This document shows, one piece after another, positions 1 through 9,483 of a DNA stretch of 64,000 bases. Where the stretch lies: positions 62,001 to 126,000 of the forward strand of contig NZ_JASXSH010000012.1 of assembly GCF_030315745.1 (NCBI RefSeq). Reading direction: 5' to 3'. The stretch is from Gordonia heveisoli (GTDB taxonomy: Bacteria; Actinomycetota; Actinomycetes; Mycobacteriales; Mycobacteriaceae). Every line of letters begins with the position of its first letter. Position 1 is the first letter of the stretch. The notes under the pieces are model-generated. The model made no database searches, was not told where the DNA came from, and was given only the letters and a program-made list of their open reading frames with translations. The translations under genes and the position numbers were made by a program.

Positions 1-2584
1 AGTCGGTGCCCTTCTTCAGATACGGACCGTAGCGGCCGTTCTGCGCGGTGATCTCCTCATTCGATTCGGGATCGACGCCGACCACACGCGGCAGCGACAA
101 GAGCTTGAGCGCGTCGTCGAGGGTGACCGTGGAGATGTCCATGGTCTTGAACAGCGAGCCGGTGCGCGGTTTCGGGCCTGCCTTCTTGGCCGCCTTCTTC
201 GCGGTCTTGGCGGGCGCCTTCTTCGCGGTCTTCGTCGCGGTGCCGCCGCCCGCGGGCAGGTCGTCCAGCGGCACGATGTCACCGGTCGACGGGACGCCGT
301 CACCACCGTCACGCGGGGTCGGGCCGGCCGGGATCATCGCCGGCGCGGCACCACCCTGCTCGTCGTCGCCGCCGTCCTCATCGTCGTCGGACGGCAAGAT
401 CTCGGTGACGTACGGACCGAAACGTCCTTCCTTGGCGACGATCTCGTGTCCGGTCACCGGGTCGACACCCAGTGAGCGACCCTCCTGCGGAGTCGCGAAG
501 AGCTTCTCCGCGACAGCCAGGGTCAGCTCATCCGGGGTGATATCAGCGGGGAGGTTCGCGCGCTGCAGATCCGGTTCGGCATCCTGGGCCGCGACGTTGC
601 GCTCCAGATACGGCCCGAAACGGCCGACCCGGACATACACCGGGCGTCCCTCGGAGTCATCGAAGAGACGGATCGAGTTGACCTCGCGGGCGTCGATCTC
701 CTCGAGGTTGACACCCACCAGCTTCTTGAGGCCACCGGATTTGCCGATATTCGACTTCGCGGTGTCGTTGCCGAAATAGAACTCCGTCAGCCACGAGGTG
801 CGGTTCTCGTTCCCCGAGGCGATCTCGTCGAGATCATCCTCCAGCGAAGCGGTGAAATCGTAGTCGACGAGGCTCTCGAAGTAGGCCTCCAGCAGCCCCA
901 CGACGGCGAAGGCGACCCACGACGGGACCAGCGCGCTGCCCTTCTTGACCACGTAGCCGCGGTCCTGGATGGTGCCGATGATCGAGGCATAGGTCGACGG
1001 ACGACCGATGCCGAGCTCTTCGAGCACCTTGACCAGCGATGCCTCGGTGAAGCGGGCCGGCGGGTTGGTGGAATGGCCGTCGGCCTGCAACTCGTCGGCG
1101 GTGAGCGCCTGACCCTCGACGAGATTGGGGAGGCGGTTCTCCGCATCGTCGGCCTGGCCGCCGGTCAGATCGTCGACCGTCTCGACATAGGCAGACAGGA
1201 AGCCGGGGAAGGTGATGGTGCGACCGGAGGACGCGAAGGTCGCCGACTTCCACGGCAGGTCGGGCGTGGACACATCGCCGGCGATCCGGAGACTGAGCGT
1301 CGTGCCCTTGGCATCGGCCATCTGCGAGGCGACGGTGCGCTGCCAGATCAGCTCGTAGAGACGGAATTCGTCGGCCTCGAGCGCACCGGCGACCTGACCG
1401 GGGGTTCGGAAGGTCTCGCCTGCGGGGCGGATCGCCTCATGCGCCTCCTGCGCGTTCTTCACTTTGCGGGTGTACTGACGCGGGGTGGGATGGACGAAGC
1501 TGTCGCCGTACAGCTCACGGGCCTGAGTGCGCGCCGCGTTGATCGCCGACTCCGACAGTGTCGTCGAATCGGTACGCATGTAGGTGATGTAGCCGTTCTC
1601 GTACAGCCGCTGCGCGATCCGCATGGTGCGATCGGAGGTGAAACGCAGCTTGCGGCCGGCCTCCTGTTGCAGGGTCGAGGTCATGAACGGTGCGTAGGGC
1701 TTACGGGTGTACGGCTTCTCCTCCACCGAGGTGACCCGCAGCTGCGAGCCGCGCAGGGCGGCCGACAGCGCCGTCGCACGCGCTTCGTCGAGCACGACGA
1801 CGTCCGCCTTCTTCACGGCACCGTTCGCATCGAAGTCACGCCCGGCCGCCACCCGGGCGTCGTCGACACCCACCAGTCGCGCGCCGAAGGTCGACGGCGA
1901 TGCGTCGGCGCCGGCGTTCAGGGTGGCGGCGATATCCCAGTACTCGGCGGAGCGGAACGCCATCCGCTCACGTTCACGCTCGACGATGATGCGGGTGGCC
2001 ACCGACTGCACGCGGCCCGCCGACAGCTTCGGCATGACCTTCTTCCACAGCACCGGGGACACCTCGTAGCCGTAGAGGCGATCGAGGATACGGCGGGTCT
2101 CCTGCGCGTCGACGAGATCGATGTCGAGGTCGCGTGGGTTCTCGGCGGCCGCACGGATGGCCGGCTCGGTGATCTCGTGGAAGACCATCCGCTTGACCGG
2201 GATCTTCGGCTTGAGCGTCTCGAGGAGGTGCCAGGCGATCGCCTCCCCCTCGCGGTCACCGTCGGTGGCGAGGTAGAGCTCGTCGACATCCTTCATCAAC
2301 GACTTGAGTTCGGTGACCGTCGACTTCTTGTCCGCGGACACCACGTACAGCGGTTCGAAGTTCTCGTCGACGTTGACGCCGAGCCGGGCCCAGGGCTGGC
2401 CCTTGTACTTGGCAGGGACGTCGGCGGCGCCGCGTGGGAGGTCGCGGATGTGGCCGCGTGACGACTCGACGACATAGTTGGACCCGAGATAACCCGCGAT
2501 CTTGCGGGCCTTGGTCGGGGACTCGACGATCACGAGTCGTCGGATTGTCCGCCCACCGGGTGCTGCGGTGCTGGTCTCGGCCAC
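1..2584 (-). CDS. topA: DNA topoisomerase I (3' end cut off by window)
   Basis: Type IA topoisomerase that relaxes negative supercoils by a transient 5'-phosphotyrosine break. 861 codons are present from a GTG start ([11 protein letters not shown]) and the frame runs off the window edge. The TOPRIM signature [13 protein letters not shown] and GRVQSVA are visible; the catalytic Tyr is about residue 335 in [10 protein letters not shown]-terminal repeats end in GRFGPYV and NGRYGPYL motifs, as in mycobacterial TopA. Between two of these repeats sits a Lys/Ala-rich, histone H1-like stretch (bases about 178-240), much longer than the short [18 protein letters not shown] linker I recall from M. tuberculosis. 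It lies downstream of the Rv3647c-like gene on the same strand, after a 184-bp AT-richer gap that probably carries its promoter. Confidence 0.97.
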   Translation of the reverse strand, partial: MAETSTAAPGGRTIRRLVIVESPTKARKIAGYLGSNYVVESSRGHIRDLPRGAADVPAKYKGQPWARLGVNVDENFEPLYVVSADKKSTVTELKSLMKDVDELYLATDGDREGEAIAWHLLETLKPKIPVKRMVFHEITEPAIRAAAENPRDLDIDLVDAQETRRILDRLYGYEVSPVLWKKVMPKLSAGRVQSVATRIIVERERERMAFRSAEYWDIAATLNAGADASPSTFGARLVGVDDARVAAGRDFDANGAVKKADVVVLDEARATALSAALRGSQLRVTSVEEKPYTRKPYAPFMTSTLQQEAGRKLRFTSDRTMRIAQRLYENGYITYMRTDSTTLSESAINAARTQARELYGDSFVHPTPRQYTRKVKNAQEAHEAIRPAGETFRTPGQVAGALEADEFRLYELIWQRTVASQMADAKGTTLSLRIAGDVSTPDLPWKSATFASSGRTITFPGFLSAYVETVDDLTGGQADDAENRLPNLVEGQALTADELQADGHSTNPPARFTEASLVKVLEELGIGRPSTYASIIGTIQDRGYVVKKGSALVPSWVAFAVVGLLEAYFESLVDYDFTASLEDDLDEIASGNENRTSWLTEFYFGNDTAKSNIGKSGGLKKLVGVNLEEIDAREVNSIRLFDDSEGRPVYVRVGRFGPYLERNVAAQDAEPDLQRANLPADITPDELTLAVAEKLFATPQEGRSLGVDPVTGHEIVAKEGRFGPYVTEILPSDDDEDGGDDEQGGAAPAMIPAGPTPRDGGDGVPSTGDIVPLDDLPAGGGTATKTAKKAPAKTAKKAAKKAGPKPRTGSLFKTMDISTVTLDDALKLLSLPRVVGVDPESNEEITAQNGRYGPYLKKGTD

Positions 2585-2768
2585 CGAGAGTCCTTTCGAA
2601 TCCGGCCGCTACGTCGAGCAAGCCTGTTCGACTGGTTTGTACCTTATGTATAGCGCTGTTTGCACATCTGATTTGTCGCCACTATTACCCAAAACCACCG
2701 ACGACAGCCAAGTTTTCACCAGACATCCCAGGTCAGAGACGTGTTTAGGGAGACGAAGAGTAGGTATC

Positions 2769-3365
2769 TCACACTGCATCCGGCCAGTCGCCGATACCGG
2801 CGCCGGGCGGTGGTGCGCCGACGTACTCGACCAGCCGAACCAGCCTGCGATGTCCGGCCACACGCAGGGCCGGCGCAGGGCCGCGAGTCCCGACGAGGGT
2901 GGGGGCGATGCCCACCCGCATCAGCGCGGTCGACAGCGGACCGTGCGATTCCGGGGCGTGCGGATCCAGCCCCAGCAGATAGCGGTCGGCGTCGCCATGA
3001 CCGGCCGCGAGCACCCACAGCCGCAACGCTCGCGGCGTCGGCACCCACCCGGCAGGCATCGCCTTCACCGCACCCGCCGACCACGCCCGACGCAGCGAGT
3101 CCAGGTCATGACTGTAGTCCGTACGTACGAGTGGACTGCCTTCGTCGGAGGTCGTCGTCGTGGCGTCGAGCCCGGCGGCCCGCATCTCGCGCGCGATCTC
3201 CTCGGCGCGCCAGGTGTCGGCGACCACGATCGAGACCCGCGTACCGGAATCGGATCCGAGGGCTTGCCCTTGTGCGGCCAGCAAGCCGGCCAGATCGTCG
3301 GACGCGGGTTGTTCGGTCTCCGCGGAGAAGAACGCCAACTGACCCACACCGTCGAGATTACTCAT
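2769..3365 (-). CDS. Conserved protein, Rv3647c-like
   Basis: 198-residue soluble protein of unknown function starting MSNLDGVGQLAFFSAET. It matches the position and length (about 190 aa) of Rv3647c, the conserved hypothetical between cspA and topA in mycobacteria. There is no signal peptide or membrane segment, and I recognise no catalytic motif. The middle region (WRAEEIAREMRAAGLDA) looks like an alpha/beta fold with an Arg-rich helix. It shares strand and order with cspA upstream and topA downstream but is separated from cspA by a terminator, so it probably has its own promoter. Family assignment rests on synteny. Confidence 0.85.
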   Translation of the reverse strand: MSNLDGVGQLAFFSAETEQPASDDLAGLLAAQGQALGSDSGTRVSIVVADTWRAEEIAREMRAAGLDATTTTSDEGSPLVRTDYSHDLDSLRRAWSAGAVKAMPAGWVPTPRALRLWVLAAGHGDADRYLLGLDPHAPESHGPLSTALMRVGIAPTLVGTRGPAPALRVAGHRRLVRLVEYVGAPPPGAGIGDWPDAV

Positions 3366-3457
3366 GCGGCGGGCGGTACGGCGATCACGACACCACGCGC
3401 AGCATGGTTCACCTCGATAGACAGGGCCGGTCCGCAGATTAGGACCGTGAAGAGAGA

Positions 3458-3491
3458 ACCGCCCCGTCGCTCACGGGGAGCACGGGGCGGT
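3458..3491 (-). terminator. Hairpin terminator of cspA
   Basis: Inverted repeat of 10-bp arms (ACCGCCCCGT at 3458-3467, ACGGGGCGGT at 3482-3491) about 40 nt downstream of the cspA stop. Read on the minus strand it is followed by the T-rich stretch TTCTCTCTT, as in an intrinsic terminator. Confidence 0.8.
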
Positions 3492-3530
3492 CCTGGTGCG
3501 AGCTGCGCGCTGCGCAGTCACGTGAGTTGC

Positions 3531-3734
3531 TCAGACGGCGCGAACGCCGGTGGCCTGCGGGCCCTTGGTGCCCTGGCCCACCTCGAACTCCACCCGCTGG
3601 TTCTCTTCGAGAGTGCGGAAACCGGATCCCTGGATCTCGGAGTAGTGGACGAACACGTCGTCGGACCCCTCATCAGGAGCGATGAAGCCGAAGCCCTTCT
3701 CCGCGTTGAACCACTTCACAGTTCCCTGTGCCAT
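3531..3734 (-). CDS. cspA: Cold-shock protein CspA
   Basis: 67-residue single cold-shock domain (OB fold, RNA chaperone). Both RNA-binding motifs are intact: KGFGFIAP (RNP1) and VFVHYSEI (RNP2). The protein starts [17 protein letters not shown], the usual Csp opening, and its length is normal. A Shine-Dalgarno AAAGGA lies about 9 nt upstream of the ATG. The 336-bp gap upstream leaves room for the long 5' leader typical of csp mRNAs. Same position as Rv3648c. Confidence 0.97.
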   Translation of the reverse strand: MAQGTVKWFNAEKGFGFIAPDEGSDDVFVHYSEIQGSGFRTLEENQRVEFEVGQGTKGPQATGVRAV

Positions 3735-4070
3735 TGCTGAAATCCTTTACATCCTCTGTCGCGACAACGGTGGTCACCGTGTCGTGGCCGGTCTGACCGC
3801 CATACCTCTAGAGCCCCGCGAAGATCATCGTGATCCGCCAAACTAACCTCAGTACCACGGCTGCAACACGTTTCCGTCGTCACTGCCGATGGCGGTGCGC
3901 GAAAGCTGCGGCCGTACGTAGTCAACCATGTTCGGACGCGCAGCGATAGTCACACCAACCAAAGAGAGCGAAAACCTGGCAGATTTCAGCCAATAGTCAT
4001 CACGCGGTAACACCTACGGCCCATTTCGCACGTCTGAACGTGCAGCTGTCGGAGAAGATCCACACCACCA
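3735..4070. other. Divergent intergenic region cspA / helicase
   Basis: 336 bp with no coding potential. It must hold the leader and promoter of cspA (minus) and the promoter of the helicase gene (plus). The clearest structure is an inverted repeat GCACGT-ctga-ACGTGC at 4028-4043, 28 bp before the helicase ATG, which could be an operator. I could not fix -10/-35 elements with confidence. Confidence 0.5.
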
Positions 4071-6398
4071 ATGCATTCACACACGTACGGAACCGAGTTG
4101 CTGCAGACCTCACTGCGGGCCGCCGATGCAGAGAGCTCGCCCCTCACCCACGTCGAGGTAATCAGTTCCCGCTCAGCGGATTTCGAAGAATGGCCAACCT
4201 GGGTTCCACCATCGTTGATCCAAGCCTTCCGCGACGACGGTGTCGAACGACTATGGACCCACCAGGCCCGCGCCGCCGATCTCGCTTACGGCGGACAGCA
4301 TGTCGTGATTTGCACCGGCACCGCGTCCGGAAAATCAATGGCGTACCAATTGCCGATACTCACACACCTGGCAATGGATAAAACTTCGACCGCACTCTAT
4401 CTTTCGCCGACAAAGGCATTGGGTGCCGACCAAATCCGCTCCGTCGCAGGACTCATCGCGGGTCGCGCCGAATATTCTCATTTGCAACCATGTTCCTACG
4501 ACGGTGATACCGATCCGGAAATCCGGCAATGGGCGAGGGCACACTCGCGGTGGATCTTCACCAACCCCGACATGGTGCACATCGGGATCCTGTCCGGCCA
4601 CCCGCGCTGGCGACAGTTCTTTCGGCACCTGCGCTATATCGTCGTCGACGAATGCCACCACTACCGCGGCGTCTTCGGCGCCCACACGGCGCTGGTCCTC
4701 CGGCGGCTCCTGAGGGTCGCACGGGCCGCCGGCGCCGACCCGACTGTGATCGCCGCGTCGGCCACCGTCGCCGATCCCGCAGAATCCTTGAGCCGCTTGA
4801 TCGGCGAACCGGCCGTCGCGGTGGTCGACGACGGCTCTCCTCGCGGAGAGCGCACCGTCGGACTGTGGGAGCCGGATTTCCTGCCCGCCGTGACCGGGGA
4901 GCACGGCGCCCCCGTCCGACGATCCGCCGGAGCCGAATCCGCGCGCCTCCTGGCCGATTTCGTCATCGAAGGTGCGCGCACCCTGTGCTTCGCCCGAAGC
5001 CGTCGCGGTGTCGAGATCACCGCACTGACCGCACAGCAGCTCCTACGGGAGTCGGCACCCGAACTCGTCGACCGGGTGGGCGCCTACCGTGCCGGTTATC
5101 TGGCCGACGATCGCCGTCGCCTCGAACAGGCCATCAACGACGGCACACTGATCGGCGTCGCGACCACCAACGCGCTCGAGCTGGGGGTGGATATCAGCGG
5201 ATTGGACGCGGTGATCGTCAGCGGCTATCCCGGCACGGTCGCGTCATTCTGGCAGCAGGCCGGACGCGCCGGACGCCAACGCGAGTCGGGTGACTCGCTG
5301 GTCGTGCTCGTGGCCCGCGACGACCCGCTCGACACCTACCTGGTGCACCACCCGGAGGTGTTGCTGCGCACCCCCGTCGAGGCGTCCGTCTTCGACCCGG
5401 CCAACCCCTACGTGATGGGCCCCCACCTGCTGTGCGCGGCCACCGAACTTCCGTTGTCCGACACCGAGATCGAGCGTTGGGGAGCCGTCGACGTCGCCAA
5501 CGACCTCTCCGCCCAGGGACTACTCCGCCGCCGCAAGGCCGGCTGGTACGTCGCGGCCGGGGTCGAGCCACACGCCGAGGTCGACATCCGCGGCGGCATC
5601 GGCGGTCAGATACTCATCGTCGATTCGACGACCTCGCAGCTACTCGGCACCGTCGACTCCGGGCGGGCCCCGGCCACCGTCCACCCCGGCGCGGTACACA
5701 TCCATCAGGGCCGAACCTTCGTCGTCGACGAGCTGGACCTCGAAGATGGTCTGGCGCTGACACATCCGGAGGAGCCGGATTGGACGACGTCGGCGCGTGA
5801 CACCACCGAGGTGGCCATCACCGACACCGTCGCCCAGCAACGGTTCGGCCCGCTGACCGTCGCGCTGGTCGAGGTCGACGTGACCCATCAGGTCGTCGGC
5901 TATCTGCGCACCCTGTTGTCCGGGGAGGTCCTCGACGCGATTCCGCTCGACATGCCACGCCAGACGCTCCACACCCGCGCGGTGATGTACACGCTGCCCG
6001 AGGACGACCTGGCGGCGATCGGTATCGACGCCAGCCGACTCCCCGGCGCCCTCCACGCCGCCGAACATGCTGCGATCGGATTGCTCCCGCTGATCGCCAC
6101 CTGCGACCGGTGGGATATCGGCGGCCTGTCCACCGACCTGCACCCCGACACCGGTCTACCGACCGTCTTCGTCTACGACGGCTATATGGGCGGGGCCGGC
6201 TTCGCCGACCGCGGATACGAGGCGTTCGGCACCTGGATCGACGCCACCCGCGACGCGGTCGCCGACTGTCGGTGTGAGCGCGGCTGTCCGTCGTGCGTGC
6301 AGAGCCCCAAATGCGGCAACGGCAACGAACCGCTGGATAAAGATGGCGCACATTCCGTCCTGACGCTGCTGAGTCGGCAATACTCGAACGATGCATGA
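4071..6398 (+). CDS. MrfA/SftH-type superfamily II helicase with DUF1998 domain
   Basis: 775-residue DNA helicase of the YprA/MrfA family (Rv3649, SftH in mycobacteria), a 3'-5' ATP-dependent helicase; the Bacillus member acts in mitomycin-C repair. Motif I (Walker A) CTGTASGKS is at about 81-89, motif II is DECHH at 193-197, followed by SAT (ASATVADP) and motif VI QQAGRAGRQR. The C-terminal zinc-binding domain has Cys733, 735, 739, 742 and 748 (CRCERGCPSC then PKCGNGNEPLDK). Length and motif set look intact. The stop codon overlaps the start of the next gene by 8 nt, so the two are probably co-translated. In Mycobacteriales this helicase marks the flank of the Tad-like cluster that follows. 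Confidence 0.93.
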   Translation: MHSHTYGTELLQTSLRAADAESSPLTHVEVISSRSADFEEWPTWVPPSLIQAFRDDGVERLWTHQARAADLAYGGQHVVICTGTASGKSMAYQLPILTHLAMDKTSTALYLSPTKALGADQIRSVAGLIAGRAEYSHLQPCSYDGDTDPEIRQWARAHSRWIFTNPDMVHIGILSGHPRWRQFFRHLRYIVVDECHHYRGVFGAHTALVLRRLLRVARAAGADPTVIAASATVADPAESLSRLIGEPAVAVVDDGSPRGERTVGLWEPDFLPAVTGEHGAPVRRSAGAESARLLADFVIEGARTLCFARSRRGVEITALTAQQLLRESAPELVDRVGAYRAGYLADDRRRLEQAINDGTLIGVATTNALELGVDISGLDAVIVSGYPGTVASFWQQAGRAGRQRESGDSLVVLVARDDPLDTYLVHHPEVLLRTPVEASVFDPANPYVMGPHLLCAATELPLSDTEIERWGAVDVANDLSAQGLLRRRKAGWYVAAGVEPHAEVDIRGGIGGQILIVDSTTSQLLGTVDSGRAPATVHPGAVHIHQGRTFVVDELDLEDGLALTHPEEPDWTTSARDTTEVAITDTVAQQRFGPLTVALVEVDVTHQVVGYLRTLLSGEVLDAIPLDMPRQTLHTRAVMYTLPEDDLAAIGIDASRLPGALHAAEHAAIGLLPLIATCDRWDIGGLSTDLHPDTGLPTVFVYDGYMGGAGFADRGYEAFGTWIDATRDAVADCRCERGCPSCVQSPKCGNGNEPLDKDGAHSVLTLLSRQYSNDA

Positions 6399-6927
6399 GG
6401 ATGCCTTCCGTCGCGAGGTCGACACCTCGCGACTGATCGTGCGGCCCACCCAGGCGTATTTCCTGCTCGCACGGCCCACCCAGAACGCCGACAAGCTGCC
6501 GTCGTCCATCGGGGAGAGCGATGTGTTCTTCTCCGAGGAACAGGCCCTGGATGCCCTCGACCTCCATTTCGCCTGGTGCGCCGCCGATGCCGGTGGATAC
6601 AACCAGCTCGTCACCAGCGCCCAGTGGTATCTGCAGACCGCGATGGTCGGCCCACGCATCACGCCGTCCCTCGGCGAGGTGTATCTCGCCTGCGCCGACG
6701 CCCAGTCGGGTGAACCGTGGGCGGCGGCCGGAGGCTTCCTCACCGAAGGTGAGCTCATCCACTGGTCGGCGTTCGTGCACGCCGTCCGTTCCCGAATACC
6801 GCTCACCTTGGGCGAGACCCTGCAACTGGCCTACCGCGGTGATGCCGACGTGCACTTTCACCAGTTGTGGTTCGCACCGATGAAGTCGGTACGGGTGTAC
6901 CCGAAGAAGATCGTCGTCGAGGACTGA
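6391..6927 (+). CDS. Hypothetical protein coupled to the helicase
   Basis: 178 residues starting MHEDAFRREVDTSRLIVRP; I do not recognise the family. It is soluble, with no signal peptide or transmembrane segment, moderately acidic, and rich in aromatic residues (HFAWCAADAGGYNQL, FHQLWFAP). The ATG sits inside the last codons of the helicase gene (8-nt overlap), which implies translational coupling and suggests a partner or regulator of the helicase. The neighbouring mycobacterial locus has no counterpart I can name. It ends 14 nt before the convergent TadE-like gene. Confidence 0.75.
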   Translation: MHEDAFRREVDTSRLIVRPTQAYFLLARPTQNADKLPSSIGESDVFFSEEQALDALDLHFAWCAADAGGYNQLVTSAQWYLQTAMVGPRITPSLGEVYLACADAQSGEPWAAAGGFLTEGELIHWSAFVHAVRSRIPLTLGETLQLAYRGDADVHFHQLWFAPMKSVRVYPKKIVVED

Positions 6928-6941
6928 TCGCCGTCCACGAT

Positions 6942-7313
6942 TCAAGAGGCCGGGCCCGCCCGCGCATGCGCCGTGGCGTCGTGAATCCCGAACCTACCCA
7001 TCTCCACTCGCACCGCCACCTCCACCTGCACGTCGTCACCGTCGACCCGGCATGCGGTGACCCGCGCCGGCGGCACCTGAGCGTCCGCCAGTAACCGCGC
7101 GACCTGACAGGGTTCGGTGTGAGCCTGCGCGAGCGAACTCGCCGCCGCCAACGCCGCGAGGTCTGCCGCGGACTGCGCGTGATGACGAGCCAGGACCGCA
7201 GACCCGACATAGAGCACCGAGACCACCACCGCCGCCAGCGCCGCGATGGCGAAGGCCGCCACGATCGTCGCCGAACCATCATCGTTCCCGACCAGCCCCG
7301 CGACCGGTCTCAT
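6942..7313 (-). CDS. TadE-like pseudopilin, helicase/secretion neighbourhood type
   Basis: 123 residues, the Rv3654c type. A short N-terminus (MRPVAGLVGNDDGSATI) precedes one hydrophobic helix (about 16-40), then AxSAADLAALAAAS, characteristic of the TadE/TadG-like family near Tad ATPases. The C-terminal part is a small globular domain with two cysteines. Its ATG overlaps the upstream TadE stop (ATGA). Predicted to be a minor pilin-like component exported by the TadABC machine of this cluster. In M. tuberculosis the orthologue is discussed in other roles, so function stays open. Confidence 0.88.
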   Translation of the reverse strand: MRPVAGLVGNDDGSATIVAAFAIAALAAVVVSVLYVGSAVLARHHAQSAADLAALAAASSLAQAHTEPCQVARLLADAQVPPARVTACRVDGDDVQVEVAVRVEMGRFGIHDATAHARAGPAS

Positions 7314-7717
7314 GGACCGACTCCCGGCGCGAAGTCGACGAGATCGGCGCCATCGGGCTCCCGTGCCGCGACCGCGCGCGCGGACACCTTCAACCCGGGG
7401 AGAAGCAGAATCCTCGACCGGACGGTCACCGTAATCCGTTCACCGCCTTCGGTAATCGCCACATCGACCCCCTCCCCCGCAATCTGGGTCCCGATCTCCC
7501 GTGCCCCGCGATCGCCGGCCGCCGACAGCCGCGCCACCTCCCGTGCCGCATCCGTGCACCGAATCTGCGCGACCATCGCACCGACCACGCCTACCGCGAG
7601 GATGACCGCGGCCACCAGCGCGGCGATCGCATAAGCCGCCTCGACCGTCACCATGCCGCGCTCATCGGAAAGGCTGCGACACAGCCGCTTCCGTTGCAAC
7701 CGGAATCGTCCGGCCAT
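7310..7717 (-). CDS. TadE family protein
   Basis: 135 residues, the Rv3655c type. A basic N-terminus (MAGRFRLQRKRLCRSL) is followed by DERGMVTVEAAYAIAALVAAVILAVG. The Gly-Met junction before a hydrophobic helix with Glu at +5 resembles the prepilin peptidase site of TadE/Flp proteins. One transmembrane helix (about 24-50) is followed by an extracytoplasmic domain. Only 2 nt separate it from the upstream Flp-like gene and 4 nt overlap the downstream one, so all three are one transcript. Confidence 0.9.
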   Translation of the reverse strand: MAGRFRLQRKRLCRSLSDERGMVTVEAAYAIAALVAAVILAVGVVGAMVAQIRCTDAAREVARLSAAGDRGAREIGTQIAGEGVDVAITEGGERITVTVRSRILLLPGLKVSARAVAAREPDGADLVDFAPGVGP

Positions 7718-7719
7718 GA

Positions 7720-7941
7720 TCAGCCGACCGACGTCTTGAGTGCCTTGTCGATGATCCCGGTCAGGGCGCCGACGATGCTGTCGCCGGTCACCACGGTGTA
7801 AAGAATGGCACCGAAGGCCGCAGCGGCGACGGTGCCGATGGCATACTCGGCGGTACTCATCCCCTCCTCGTCGGTGGCCATCCCCAGCAGCCAGGTGTTG
7901 GTTCGGCCGATCAGTGCACGGCAGTTCTCGATGGGCGACAT
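7720..7941 (-). CDS. Flp-type pilin-like peptide, DUF4244
   Basis: 73 residues (MSPIENCRAL to KALKTSVG), the Rv3656c type. DEEGMSTAEYAIGTVAAAAFGAIL is a Flp-like signal: Gly-Met cleavage site, Glu at +5, Tyr next, then a hydrophobic helix. This is the likely major pilin-like substrate of the TadA/B/C machine. The start is fixed by a strong Shine-Dalgarno AGGAGGAAAG 4 nt before the ATG at 7941; the upstream in-frame extension lacks such a site. No prepilin peptidase gene is in the window. Confidence 0.92.
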   Translation of the reverse strand: MSPIENCRALIGRTNTWLLGMATDEEGMSTAEYAIGTVAAAAFGAILYTVVTGDSIVGALTGIIDKALKTSVG

Positions 7942-8133
7942 GGTCTTTCCTCCTGGTCGTCGGTGTTCATCTACTAGGACGCACCAGAACCGATTTCGGA
8001 TCCATCGGCAAGGGTCATGGTGGAGGTGTACCTGTCGATATGCGTTCGCACCGCTCGCATTCCGATCGCATCGGATCGCAATCCGAGGCGATCGAGCCAT
8101 CGCCGCAGCTCCGGGAACGTCTCGCGGCAGACA

Positions 8134-8173
8134 CAAAAAGTGGCGCCGCCAGCGAAGTGCTGACGGCGCCACT
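8134..8173 (-). terminator. Rho-independent terminator of the DUF4189 gene
   Basis: Ten-bp stem AGTGGCGCCG (8139-8148) / CGGCGCCACT (8164-8173), 15-nt loop. On the minus strand a TTTTT run follows directly (8134-8138). It lies 16 nt after the DUF4189 stop and separates that gene from the Flp-like gene, which therefore needs its own promoter in 7942-8133. Confidence 0.9.
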
Positions 8174-8188
8174 GAGGATGATGTTCGA

Positions 8189-8659
8189 TCAGCCCCGAAT
8201 CGTGCATCCTCCGACGACAAACGATCCGCCACGGGCGCGTCGCTGCGCGTCTGCGATAGCGGCACGCTGCGTCCGGCCGATGCCGCCCTGGAATTTCGAT
8301 CCGCCCTCGCTGCCGAAGCCCCAGTAGTCAGTGTGCTTGATGACCGCGCCGCAACCGTTGGCGAAGGTGGCGACCACCTTGCAGTCGGTGCGCGGGCACT
8401 CGTTCCAGGCCGCACGATTGGCTGCGCCCGCCGAGGGGTAATTGAGGGCACGGCCCCAGCTGCCGTCACCGGAGATGGCAATCGCGCCGTAGTAGGTCTG
8501 GGCGTGTGCAGGTGCCGGTGCGACGGCTCCCGGAACGATCACCGCTCCGATGCTCGCGACGAACAGCATTGCAATGACGATGAACAACTTGCGCGGCGCA
8601 ATCGGTCCCCGCGATCCGGATGCGCTGGGCGCTACGCCTTTACTGCTTCGCTGCAACAT
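8189..8659 (-). CDS. Secreted DUF4189-domain protein
   Basis: 156 residues. A Sec signal peptide has its hydrophobic core at about 24-46 and an AxA site in APAPAHA|QTYYG. The mature part carries the DUF4189 pattern: YYGAIAISGDGSWGRALNY, then AAWNECPRTDCKVVATFANGCGAV, with Cys pairs likely to form disulfides. Function of the domain is unknown. A Shine-Dalgarno AGGAGGGG lies about 11 nt upstream. The gene sits between tadC and the flp-like gene, which are adjacent in M. tuberculosis, and has its own terminator, so it appears to be an insertion into the Tad cluster. Confidence 0.88.
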   Translation of the reverse strand: MLQRSSKGVAPSASGSRGPIAPRKLFIVIAMLFVASIGAVIVPGAVAPAPAHAQTYYGAIAISGDGSWGRALNYPSAGAANRAAWNECPRTDCKVVATFANGCGAVIKHTDYWGFGSEGGSKFQGGIGRTQRAAIADAQRRARGGSFVVGGCTIRG

Positions 8660-8850
8660 GATTGAGACCCCTCCTCGTTGGCACCGGAGCCTCGAACGAC
8701 GTCCAGTTCAGGGCAGAATCTATCAGCGCGGAGCGGATATCCACAGCCGGGGCGAGCCGTCCGCGTTCGAACGTCAGTCGATCGACAGACGCCGGCCGGC
8801 CGGCCGGCAGGTAGCCTCGCATCCCCGCTCAAGCATGGGTTGTTCAGTCG

Positions 8851-9483
8851 TCAGCCAGACAGTACTCCCGACGCCAATCCGACCACGACCGGCACAATCC
8901 CCAGACAGACGAACGCCGGCAGGAAACATAGGCCGAGTGGCCCACTGATCGCCACCCCGGCCCGCTCGGCGGCGGCGACACCGCGGTCGGCAGCCTTACG
9001 CCGGATGTCGGCGGCGAGTTCGTCCAGCCCGGCAGCCAGAGCCGACCCGGACCGCGCGGAACGCCGGGCCATCGCCGACAGCGCTTGCAGGTGTGAGTGC
9101 GTCGGCCGCGACCCTCGGCGGCCACCCCGATCAGCCGCGTCATCCACTGCCGACCACGCCCGTTCGGCATCGGCGCCGAGGCCGAGCAATTCGGCGACTC
9201 GATTCAACGGCGCTGCCAGCGACGCTGGTGCGGCCCCGGCGACCGTTGCCGCCGCCGTCCCCACCGGCATCCCCGACCGCAAACACACCGCGAACAACTC
9301 GAAGGCCGCCGCCACCGCGAACGGATCGTCCGGGCGACTACGACGAAGCCAGCGCGGTTCGGATCGTCGGCGACGCGTGGACCCAGCCAGAACCCGTCCG
9401 GCGGGCGGTGGTCCAGGCGTCCACACCAGTACCGCGATCGCTGCCAGAATCACTGCGATCGACACCGCCGCTGACCCGTTCAC
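8851..9483 (-). CDS. TadC-like type II secretion system F protein
   Basis: 210 residues, the Rv3657c type. GTG start overlaps the tadB stop (GTGA). An N-terminal helix (about 6-22) is followed by a cytoplasmic four-helix domain (FAVAAAFELFAVCLRSGMPVG pattern, described rather than quoted in full) and a C-terminal hydrophobic pair ending LGIVPVVVGLASGVLSG. With TadB it would form the inner-membrane platform of the Tad pilus or secretion machine. It is shorter than proteobacterial TadC, as usual in actinobacteria. Confidence 0.9.
   Translation of the reverse strand: MNGSAAVSIAVILAAIAVLVWTPGPPPAGRVLAGSTRRRRSEPRWLRRSRPDDPFAVAAAFELFAVCLRSGMPVGTAAATVAGAAPASLAAPLNRVAELLGLGADAERAWSAVDDAADRGGRRGSRPTHSHLQALSAMARRSARSGSALAAGLDELAADIRRKAADRGVAAAERAGVAISGPLGLCFLPAFVCLGIVPVVVGLASGVLSG

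Noticed and set aside
1073..2461. 462-codon open frame on the plus strand opposite topA
   Set aside because: Antisense shadow of a conserved gene in high-GC DNA; translation is Arg/Gly/His-rich with no family character.
7974..8207. 77-codon minus-strand frame between DUF4189 and the flp-like gene
   Set aside because: Crosses the DUF4189 terminator and overlaps its 3' end; no ribosome site.
8781..8816. GGCC/CCGG run near 8800 as a regulatory repeat
   Set aside because: Short tandem of a common GC tetramer; no phasing or second copy to give it meaning.
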